Assembly (NCBI GenBank): GCA_029339505.1
Contig: JAQISU010000210.1
Span: 12,121,001-12,185,000, forward strand
From: Unio delphinus
Lineage: Eukaryota; Mollusca; Bivalvia; Unionida; Unionidae
Length of the DNA: 64,000 bases
Reading direction: 5' to 3'
In this document: positions 32,401 through 39,710 of the stretch, in pieces
How positions within the stretch are numbered: position 1 is the stretch's first letter
Layout: the number at the start of each line of letters is the position of its first letter
The notes under the pieces: model-generated
Database searches by the model: none
What the model saw: only the letters and a program-made list of their open reading frames with translations
Told to the model about the DNA's origin: nothing
Program-made: the position numbers and the translations under genes

Positions 32401-32877
32401 CCATGGACGCTAGGTTATGCAGCAACAATACACTCTTCACAGGGATTGACTATATCGGATACAATTGTTTGGATGGTAGATAATCGCATAGAATGGTCGA
32501 ATTTAGTCTATCTCGCAGTGTCTAGAGTACGAAAAATAAATCAACTTCGAAGAATTGTCTTCGATGATGAAATCATTGGTGGCGATAATGAAATCATTGG
32601 CGATGATAATGATATTATTGATAAAAAAACTCTCCGGTTACAAACAACAAGACAAAAAAAACAACGAGAATTTGATATTGATGCTGAATTAATAATCACT
32701 TTGAAGCAACAACAAAATAATCACTGCGCAAGTTGCAATTGTATAATGCGTTGGCAGTATTCGGATAAGGATCCTCGCCAATTCACCGTTGACAGAAAAA
32801 ATAACAATCTCGGTCATGTCAGAAATAATGTGATGTTGACTTGTCTTGAGTGCAATAGACGCAAGGGTGCTAGTTAA
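29404..32877 (+). CDS. Tri-domain replicase: PolB-like palm, SF1 helicase, HNH nuclease
   Basis: The 1157-aa ORF is intact. Residues 1-400 are unrecognised. A PolB-like palm follows: motif A as SVDMIACYP (Asp411), a motif-B-like GKFTQGG (569-575) and motif C as VRVATDSFYI (Asp666). The first Asp of the usual DTDS is Ala664, which I believe is normal for this divergent family. The SF1 helicase has Walker A GCGGSGKTT (739-747), DE at 811-812, GDHGQ at 839-843, TIHSSQG at 1008-1014 and a final SR at 1040-1041. After a short EIIGxDN linker repeat, an HNH/zinc module closes the protein (Cys1108, Cys1111, Asp1130, His1138, Cys1147, Cys1150, Asn1151). The likely role is self-synthesis of element DNA. 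It converges with the integrase gene, overlapping by 8 bp. Confidence 0.8.
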   Translation: MEEFERLSKIKPWKSVQFNLDRVSDTPKNKILDRTLISKIRDCFNEFKRDGAAHCWSTFRIDGVVDATMNDEKAAVIISNVGEERNFFRIKFLIRDNGKWIIRDKYEPILKGKKTVTVNQDSKPGILTGIDKPYYERSYPVTAVVYGIYPLNDKPDIAKLAPMKYSTGLNCVAARIMEHFTNASRGNKLTDLRRKIITEWELTVKQHGATIQDIAKLETSLRFPISVRTITGEVLYESKYNRNGTPIQIIDHNEHAWSSAVTIFPRDRTVKYLSQTLFGTEEFFSEQKLFDAIYHLSKNDPVSVWLFHSTSDEECRFDQFVRPNGELYRTEELHNQMKQLASEFSLEEDNDQLLANCFTLPSVVAHFARKKNAWKPTRSEFLSEVKLSCLEYGHGGLWNTKYTADTVISVDMIACYPGSFLGYGEYEKYFKRFGHPTHEMTRVAINGPLPHFDLTGFACVVSFEMAEGLHPCSYLWIGKHMSEKHWMPIVLLRYMLDCKMLKSLIVSEAIISYRAQKSVWLPQPDLEKIISEERKLFPNFSEQQIMDWSQQLFEIRNNEAKDLGRRIIGKFTQGGKDDNTRYSSRLIIDNAEYDFVITDLTNKGLYVNRKDAFMSDGTKLGTIVTYTDGYHPQYTHLRASMLGYASINLFSMINRFPTTAVRVATDSFYINSKMADFKATGNENWGSWRIKKEMLHDYIPSADVTIENNYLESNQCSEFSSAPPISDPICLYKTVYLNGCGGSGKTTRAIELFRVSNPNMIVLTPTHRLAREMIQRGVNACTYHSFFRWKGDKWTPERMGEKFIPEFIMWDEIDTVSEDVLKIFLEWLLLKNTKVVMCGDHGQPPPFVGASPNEWLKSFVDYYEEIDTDHRSLDEKLKEFKKLIRLQPDRIQCEIAREIISETPMNEFWEAWRPNDLIIASRKIVRDTLQMKLFELHKQNFATLPVPLCYRPSDTRKQNIEVDIPGLTESGREKKILVLNDIVLVDINVVEDALRANKSPWTLGYAATIHSSQGLTISDTIVWMVDNRIEWSNLVYLAVSRVRKINQLRRIVFDDEIIGGDNEIIGDDNDIIDKKTLRLQTTRQKKQREFDIDAELIITLKQQQNNHCASCNCIMRWQYSDKDPRQFTVDRKNNNLGHVRNNVMLTCLECNRRKGAS

Positions 32878-33823
32878 GCCCATGCGGTGGTAATTGAGTA
32901 TCCTCAGGTATCACTTGTAATTGTTGTCTAGTAAAACTCCGTTGAGGGGCAGTTGAATCCAGTTTATAGATTGGAGGTCTACCCGTAGATCGTGTTATAC
33001 TAGATATCTTGTGTGCAGTAACACTCCAAATAGGATCAGTAGCCCTTTTTGTGCCACCCTCAAGCTCTCCTGGTTCGTATAAGTACCTCACAATGACATT
33101 ACTACCAAGAATTGGTTGGGAAACGCTAAAATCTTTTTGAATTTCCATTTCAGGTATTGACTTCTTTTTAATCGCATTGATTGGTTTCATGTTGATGGTT
33201 CTAGTAATCTCGTTATTCAGCGCAGTAATCACAGCTGGTAAGCTTTTAACCCATTCACGGAATTTTTTTTCTTGGATGAATTCTTTTGCGTATTGATATC
33301 CAAATAACCGCTCAGCAAGGGTTTTATTAAACCGTTCTACAATTGCCTGATCACGATGTAGCGCAGTATGTCCTCGTCTGATAGTGACTTTATGATTTTT
33401 CATTATTGATAACACTGCACCCTGAAATTCCTTGCCAGGATCAATTTGTAATAGATTTGGCCAGTGCAGAGGACTCCTTCGATAGATCCTTTCAAATGCA
33501 GAATCCACTTCAGTGGCTGATTTTGTTTTTAACGGTTCTGCTTCTTTGTATCGACTTGCAATATCAACTACGGTTAATGCGCATTTGTAACCACGATCAT
33601 GTGGCAGAAATAATAGATCAGCCTGATGAACTTCATTGGGTCCGGTCACATCAAAATGCGAGAAATTGATTTGTTTAGGCGGTGGTAGATAAATTTGCCA
33701 TAGTGCCTGTTTGGATAACCAATGAGCCGCAGTGGTTTTTTTCACTTTTGCAGCGCTAGCGAGTTTATGGATTGCTGATTTACCCCTCCAGTATCCTCTT
33801 GGGGAATAATAAATAGATTCCAT
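32870..33823 (-). CDS. Retroviral-type DD35E integrase of the element
   Basis: The 317-aa protein inserts the element by strand transfer. The rve core shows Asp69 in VHQADLLFLP, Asp128 in LLQIDPGKEF and Glu163 in QAIVERFNKTL; Asp128-Glu163 spacing is exactly 35. An N-terminal helical region (GYWRGKSAIHKLASAAKVKK) probably binds DNA. The C-terminal region (DPIWSVTAHKISSITR.., PIYKL) fits an SH3-like domain. I chose the ATG at 33823 (MESIYY): the alternative start at 33844 overlaps the stop of the PLA2 gene, and the conserved YYSPRGYW follows directly. It resembles the C. elegans transposon-derived F54H12.3 type of Maverick integrase. No break is seen. Confidence 0.9.
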   Translation of the reverse strand: MESIYYSPRGYWRGKSAIHKLASAAKVKKTTAAHWLSKQALWQIYLPPPKQINFSHFDVTGPNEVHQADLLFLPHDRGYKCALTVVDIASRYKEAEPLKTKSATEVDSAFERIYRRSPLHWPNLLQIDPGKEFQGAVLSIMKNHKVTIRRGHTALHRDQAIVERFNKTLAERLFGYQYAKEFIQEKKFREWVKSLPAVITALNNEITRTINMKPINAIKKKSIPEMEIQKDFSVSQPILGSNVIVRYLYEPGELEGGTKRATDPIWSVTAHKISSITRSTGRPPIYKLDSTAPQRSFTRQQLQVIPEDTQLPPHGLN

Positions 33824-33830
33824 GTTGTTA

Positions 33831-34360
33831 TTAATTACCAGCACCTAACATCAATTTACTTTTCATAGCCGATTTTATCAAAAAGGAAGCCAATTTTTCT
33901 TTGAAAGATTTATCAGAAATAGCATTTAACGCATGAATTAATTTCACATCTGCTAGATGCCTGTGCTGCAGATTACTGCTTTTATAAGATACATCATGAA
34001 GGTGACAGGCCTTATCAATAGCGTTTATTGGTTCCTCACCGGGTCGGGGCTGATTTTGATCATTGAGTCTGATATCAAGTCTTGTTCCCGGTCCACAGTA
34101 GCTATATCCTGGAAGGTGCTTTTCTCCAGGGTATTTTGCCCATGGGGTTCCAGGGAGTTTAGTTAGCTTGGCTGCGATATCACCTCCTCGTTTTTTTTTA
34201 AAGGTTCCTTGAGTTCCTTGGGTTTAGAAACAAATCTAAATTTCTTTGTACTACATTGTACGCATTTACCAGAAAGCGCTGATCGGTTATTTTTAGTTGT
34301 AATCGTCGTCAAGTCATCTGTGCCAGTACGTTTTTAAGACTTCACACAATATAGATCCAT
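33831..34360 (-). pseudogene. Zinc-ribbon + phospholipase A2-like protein, broken
   Basis: From the ATG at 34360 the frame gives MDLYCVKS and then a TAA at codon 9. It resumes through TTKNNRSALSGKCVQCSTKK, a DUF5679-like zinc ribbon whose second Cys is now Ser. A run of nine A (34191-34199) then shifts the frame. The remaining frame carries a PLA2-like domain: a calcium-loop motif GYSYCGPGT (near 34090), and AIDKACHLHDVSY with the catalytic His-Asp (33993-33998). It ends at TAA 33831-33833, seven bases before the integrase ATG. Viral PLA2 domains of this type, as in parvovirus capsids, breach endosomal membranes. Two independent lesions make this copy inactive. Confidence 0.75.
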
Positions 34361-34377
34361 AATTTATATATAACGGC
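34361..34377. promoter_or_regulatory. 17-bp divergent spacer between PLA2 and ATPase genes
   Basis: The two ATGs face away from each other across 17 bp containing TTATATATAA, a TATA-like core usable in both directions. This is the tightest head-to-head arrangement in the element. Confidence 0.45.
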
Positions 34378-35043
34378 ATGAATATAATTGATTATTCAGC
34401 TACCCGACGACGGGAACCTATTAAACATCATGAAATGTTGCTGAATTCAATTAGAATGATTATAATCGGACCATCTGGAAGCGGAAAGACACAACTGCTA
34501 CTTAATTTGATAACGAGATGGATGAAATGGAACAAATTGTATTTAATAGCCCCGAGTGTAGACGATCAGCGATGCTATGAAGTGCTAAAGGATTTTAACG
34601 AGAAAGCAAAAGAATTTCAAATCGATGAAGATTTTATTGAGTTTATTAATGATATAGAGGAAGCCCCTTCCGTGGAAGACATCGATGGAAGTATTAACAA
34701 TTTAGTGGTATAAGATGATATCATGTTAGATAATCAAAAAAATCCTGCTAGAATATTTTCCCGAGGCAGGCATAAAAACACTGATGTGATCTATGTCACT
34801 CAACGATACACTCAGATACCAAAAGTGATCAGAGATAACTGCAATGTGTTGTGTGTATTTAACGGCGTTGATACTCATACGCTACGAAATATTCATCAGA
34901 CCTGGTGCAGCGGTGATATGAATCATAATCAATTTAGAAATTTCTTTAGTCACGCTCAGTCAAAACCACACGGATTTGTGACAATAAATTTAGCAGACCC
35001 TAGGACACGATATCGTATCGGACTTGATCAAATATTCGGTTAA
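34378..35043 (+). pseudogene. FtsK/HerA-type genome-packaging ATPase with an in-frame nonsense codon
   Basis: Codons 1-111 hold the P-loop GPSGSGKT (31-38) and lead into the Walker B strand. A TAA at 34711-34713 interrupts exactly where the hydrophobic strand meets the two acidic residues (DD, next codons). The same frame continues for 109 codons with YVTQRYTQIPKVIRDNCNV, a sensor-like segment typical of packaging ATPases, and ends at 35043 inside the right TIR. Total length, about 221 residues, is normal for Maverick ATPases, so only one base substitution separates this from an intact gene. It would power DNA translocation into capsids. Confidence 0.85.
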
Positions 35044-35238
35044 AATCACCGTAAACCTTAGCAGCAGAGAGGGTGAGTGACAACGACGTTGCGACATCAA
35101 CGAAAACGCGAATGCGAATCCCATGTTCACTGTCATTTTTTTTTCTAGTTATTTCGCGAGAAGGGTCTAGTGTTATTTGGAGGGGTATAATCAAAAATAA
35201 AAACAAAAAATGTTGTAGGATTCACCCTCTCTGCTGCT
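35005..35238. repeat. Right terminal inverted repeat
   Basis: Reverse complement of 19775-20009 with one A missing. The outer part (35060-35238) is bounded by AGCAGCAGAGAGGGTGAG and its inverse. The inner 39 bp encode the ATPase C-terminus. Confidence 0.95.
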
Positions 35239-35243
35239 ACATT
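35239..35243. repeat. Target site duplication, right copy (ACATT)
   Basis: It matches 19770-19774 exactly, directly outside CTGCTGCT. Confidence 0.75.
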
Positions 35244-35332
35244 ACGTTATTCATGCTAACAACATACTCCAGTAAATCAAGGATTTTCCTGTTTCTATTT
35301 ATATCTGGGTGACGAATATACAACACACTGAC

Positions 35333-35680
35333 CTTTATCATGTGGATTTTTGCCGCGTTAGGGTAATCACTTCTCATTCTTTCCATGTAGATCAGAAGCT
35401 GTTCGGAGTCAGCGAAGAGCGGTGCCCAGCTGTGTTTGGCACCTGCACATCGGACTTTTAATCCCATATCCCGGGCTGAGGAGATTAACTTCCTTAACTG
35501 GTTGAGGGTTTCCGGATGGGTAGCCAGCACTTTTGCTCTTTGGGTTTTTCCCCAGTTCTCAAAGTTCTCGATGGTTATTTTTGGGTCCGGACCAATCATT
35601 TTCTGTAGATCTTTTATCTTGTCCATTATTTTCTTCTGGGGAATATTGACACTGCTAACCTCTTCTTTTGACCCGTGAAT
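35333..35680 (-). CDS. FAD-linked lactone oxidase, upstream exon (FAD-binding domain)
   Basis: This 348-bp, phase-0 exon has a GGTCAG acceptor at 35681 and an AAG|GTCAGT donor at 35332. The 116 residues include FENWGKTQRAKVLATHPETL and KVRCAGAKHSWAPLFADSEQ. These are the N-terminal strands of the FAD-binding domain; the GAKHSW segment corresponds to the flavin-contacting G-x-x-H-S block. It reads directly into VDVHIMAGVST of the exon at 17806-17955. The virus-like element lies in the intervening intron, 89 bp after this donor. Earlier exons with the start codon must lie further right and were not found. Confidence 0.8.
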
Positions 35681-35739
35681 CTGACCATATATTTTGCACA
35701 CATATTAAACCAAGTGGTTGTATCATTTAGTATGTGACA

Positions 35740-36000
35740 TTAGCAAAGTATAGTTGCCGCCTTACAATATTACTTACATCATTACTTACAATATTACTTA
35801 CAATATTACTTACAACATTACTTTACTGTTTTAACTAGTCATCGGATGTCATTACTGTCCTATATAATCTATATTCATTCCCAATTCTTAAAGTTGTTTC
35901 GTGATCTGTTTTGTTAGTGGAATCGATTTCCTATTTAGTATACTATATTTTGGTATTGTTGTAGATTTATTTTGCAAGACAGCTCGATACAAGTTAATGT
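35740..36000. other. Short TTACTTACAATA repeats and unassigned sequence
   Basis: About five copies of a 14-mer-like ATTACTTACAATATT lie at 35765-35822. Nothing coding is recognised. Confidence 0.6.
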
Positions 36001-36945
36001 TAGACTCCACTGGATCCCTACACCTGTCAATTTAGTGTTAGACTCCAGTGGATCCATACACCTGTCAAGTTAATGTTAGACTCCAGTGGATCCATACACC
36101 TGTCAATTTAATGTTAAACTCCAGTAGATCCATACACCTGTCAAGTTAATGTTAGACTCCAGTGGATCCATACACCTGTCAATTTAATGTTAAACTCCAG
36201 TAGATCCATACACCTGTCAAGTTAATGTTAGACTCCAGTGGATCCATACACCTGTCCAGTTATTTTTAGACTCCAATGGATTCATATAACAGTCAATTTA
36301 ATGTTTGACTCCACTGTATTCATATAGCAGTCAATTTAATGTTCGATTCCACTGTATTAATATACCACTCAATATAATGTTAGACTCCTATGGATTCGTA
36401 TACCAGTCAATTTAAAATTAGACCCCAATGGATTCATGAACCAATCAATTTAATCTCAGACACCGATGGATTCATACACCTATCAATTTTATGTTAGACT
36501 CCATTGGATTCATATACCAGTCAATTTCATGTTAGACTCCACTAGATTCATATAACAGTTAATTTAATGTTAGACTCCACCGGATTCATACACCAGTCAA
36601 TTTGATGTTCGATACGACTGGATTCATATACCAGCCAAAGTAAAGTTAGACTCCACTCGATTCGAATACCAGTCAATTTAAGGTTAGACTCCAATGGATT
36701 CGTATAACAGTTAATTTAAGGTTAGACTCCTATAGATTCGTATACCAGTCAATTTAATGTTAGACTCGAACGGATTTGTATACCAGTCAAATTAATATCA
36801 GACTCCAATGGATCCATACACCCATCAATTTAATGTTAGACTCCACTCAATTCATATACCAGTCAATTTGAACTTTGACTCTGATGGATTTATATACCAG
36901 CAAATTTAATTTTAGACTACAATGAATTCATATACCAGTCGATAT
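36000..36945. repeat. 38-bp minisatellite, about 24 copies
   Basis: The unit is TGTTAGACTCCAGTGGATCC then ATACACCTGTCAATTTAA. The left third is nearly uniform. The right two thirds is diverged (GATTCATATACCAGTCAATT), which suggests recent expansion at one edge of an old array. Confidence 0.9.
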
Positions 36946-37183
36946 AATATTTCTATTTTTACTTTGTTCATTGATAACATTTATGTATTATAATCAAATT
37001 CAACGTTATGCTGTTCAGGGTGACTTTCGTCAGTAACAATGAAGAAGGTCAACGTTTTAATTGCAAAGTGTTTAAATACTGAATTTAATTTTCTCGCTAC
37101 ATGCTATTCATTTTTGTCATCCTTTTATTCCTTAATATGTGATACAAGTATGAGTGATGATGGCAATTATAGTGCCAACAATG

Positions 37184-37219
37184 AAATAATAATAATAATA
37201 ATAATAAAAATAATAACAA

Positions 37220-37293
<74 letters not shown>
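37184..37293. repeat. (ATA)n-(TAC)n-(ATC)n compound trinucleotide microsatellite
   Basis: Three successive trinucleotide runs. Confidence 0.95.
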
Positions 37294-37295
<2 letters not shown>

Positions 37296-37443
37296 GCCTA
37301 TTTGATTGACTAATCTCCGTAGTAACTTGTTATTTATCGATCTGGTAACTGTACTTAGAACTATGTGACTATGAGTATCATTCAAAGTGATCGTACTCGT
37401 CTGTTTAGGACATTACTGTGTCACGTGCATGTATGATATGTAA

Positions 37444-37448
<5 letters not shown>

Positions 37449-37516
<68 letters not shown>
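37449..37516. repeat. (GA)n microsatellite
   Basis: AG dinucleotide run. Confidence 0.95.
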
Positions 37517-37519
<3 letters not shown>

Positions 37520-38234
37520 CTTTGCAGTCATCTTCTCTCCCCTGAATATCCTCGTCCAAAGTAAACATCTGAATATCTTCCTCTTCTATTCTATGTACTA
37601 TTCAAGGCTGCGTGCTAATTCTTCTTTAGGTCATTTTCTATTAATACAATAATTAACTGATTAAAAGTGATAACATTGTTATTTGATAATTTGAAATTCA
37701 AATATAATTGTTATTCGGATGCGAAATCATTAGGTCCGTAACTTTTTGCATATCAACACCTTTTATCCTTTTCAGGAGAAACTTGATGATTCAATGTAAA
37801 ATGAAAATTACTAGCGCAGTACAACAATGTTCACACTGATTTCTAACCCTACGGAACAAAGTTAAAATATAGATACCATATTTACTAGCGTAGTTCTGTT
37901 ATTATCACACTGGCACTGGAATAAAAGAATATTAAATGTAGTATAGAAAATCTACTTAAATTCACTGTTACATCTTAATGCATTCTTAATGATATTAAGA
38001 AAACGAACGTCACAACAAAATCGTTCCTTAGACATATTTAAATGGAACGTATGAGACAACACACATGCATATTGATTTAGAATTTGTTAGCCAGCTGAAA
38101 TAAACGTACAATGCTGCCAAAAAAATGGCAATGTTTTAGTGTGCTACAATTGTAACATGATGAGCACTTTATTTGGCATTGATTGCCTTAGTGTAGCTTC
38201 TACAGATTTACTTATATAGAATACATAATAAGAA

Positions 38235-38238
<4 letters not shown>
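37517..38238. other. Unassigned AT-rich interval
   Basis: No gene or repeat is recognised. Confidence 0.4.

Positions 38239-38282
<44 letters not shown>
38239..38282. repeat. (AT)n microsatellite
   Basis: AT dinucleotide run. Confidence 0.95.
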
Positions 38283-38286
<4 letters not shown>

Positions 38287-38890
38287 ATTTTGTATAGTGT
38301 CGACTACATCACAGCGTCAAAACTCATATACAATAATAAGTACACACGAGAACCACGTGAGTGCTACGTCACAGTTTACCGGATTACTGACGCAATACAC
38401 AATAAAAAAAATCGTTACACGATTTACGGTGCTGCGTCACAACCAATTTATACAGAGCATAAAGCGCAAGTCAAAATCAAAGGTGATTTCAGTTTGAACT
38501 CTCTATCATAAATAAAGGAAATACGTATGTAACACACAAAGCTCTTAAAATAGTGAAGTAGCTGTATTCATCAAATAATGGCACAGCTGTAAAAATAGTA
38601 ACGTTGAACAACATGTAAATGGGTTGTTAAATTGTGTCAAGATTTATAAAGACTACAAAAGGGAGATAAATGCGTACTGAAATACCAATTCAAGCAAGAG
38701 ATTATTATCATCATTTTTAATTTATCTTTAGTTCAGCAACAGTTTGGAGAAAATGACCGAAAAAAAATGCAGGGCAAGTCATTACGATAATACTTAGGGA
38801 TTACTTTTAAAAAAATCTAAAAGACTATAGGTTATACACTGTCATCAATGCAAATATGTATGAGTTCCAGAATGACAATGAGACATTATT
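38283..38890. other. Unassigned interval
   Basis: Two short overlapping ORFs start in or next to the AT run. Neither resembles a known family, so I do not call a gene. Confidence 0.4.
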
Positions 38891-38894
38891 ATGT

Positions 38895-38908
38895 TTGTGT
38901 GTGTGCGT

Positions 38909-38943
<35 letters not shown>

Positions 38944-38957
38944 CGTGCGTGTGTGTG
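38895..38957. repeat. (GT)n/(GC)n microsatellite
   Basis: GT run with interspersed GTGCGT units. Confidence 0.9.
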
Positions 38958-38999
38958 ATTAGGATTTGTAACGTAGCTTTAACAATTTTTCATTCACAT

Positions 39000-39262
39000 C
39001 GCTAAGATGTCCGCAGTGAGGCACTTTATAGTGATGTCTAGCAATGGGGCATCATGCCGCAGACATGTAGCATCATATCCCACTCAGTAACATTATCCTG
39101 ACACCAGGCCGACCAGTCCTACACACACTTCTTAATGTTGAGCTCCAAGAGATAGAGCTGTTTGTACCATTTTTGTAAGTCTTTGGTATGACATGGCCAG
39201 GGATCGAACCTGCGACCTCCCGCGTCCGCGGCTAACGCTCTAACCACTAGAACACTGGTACT
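39000..39262 (-). mobile_element. tRNA-derived SINE, fuller copy
   Basis: The minus strand begins with a tRNA-like head: A box TGTTCTAGTGGTTAGAGC near 39250 and B box GGTTCGATCCC near 39203. A body follows that matches the SINE at 3115-3334. It ends in a GTAGCTTTAACAATTTTT-like tail on the plus strand, similar to the sequence next to the left element at 3104. Confidence 0.85.
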
Positions 39263-39606
39263 GTGAGATGTTATTGAAGATTATCATTCGAAACATTTAA
39301 CAATCTGCTTGCCCTATGTGACATCTGCTTATGTGATATCTCATTTAGATATACCTCTCAGATTTCTGAAGGTGCTCATAATTCGTGGAACGTTTATTGG
39401 ACTGTTCATATATTCAAAGTATAAAAAATATATCTTACCAACAATTTAACACTCTTGTAATCAAAGGGATTCTAAAATCTCATTAGACGATTGTTTCTCT
39501 TATATTTTTTCTTCAGGTTTACAGCTTACATTATGCATAATAATAAGAAAAATTTCAAATATTGACTGTCCCAGATCTTTTATTGAATTGTAGTTTGTCA
39601 TGATCG

Positions 39607-39610
<4 letters not shown>
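39263..39610. other. Unassigned AT-rich interval
   Basis: Nothing recognised. Confidence 0.4.
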
Positions 39611-39702
<92 letters not shown>

Positions 39703-39710
39703 TATATATT
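39611..39710. repeat. (AT)n microsatellite
   Basis: AT run of about 95 bp ending in GATATATATT. Confidence 0.95.

Larger units (their letters stand above)
19775..35238. mobile_element. Complete Maverick/Polinton-like virus-type element (15464 bp)
   Basis: The element is bounded by TIRs of 235 and 234 bp that differ only by one A in an A-run, and by ACATT duplications. It encodes a DD35E integrase, a packaging ATPase, an adenain-type protease, a capsid candidate and further structural candidates: the gene kit that defines Mavericks/Polintons. It departs from the canonical kit in its replicase, a PolB-like palm fused to an SF1 helicase and an HNH domain, and in carrying a PLA2-like gene. Near-identical TIRs and an exact target duplication suggest a recent insertion. 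Broken genes suggest it moved with help or decayed afterwards. Confidence 0.9.

Noticed and set aside
35237..35701. Oxidase exon read through to the element border as one coding region
   Set aside because: A good donor (AAG|GTCAGT) at 35332 and the in-phase join to the exon at 17955 show the last 30 codons before the element are intronic.
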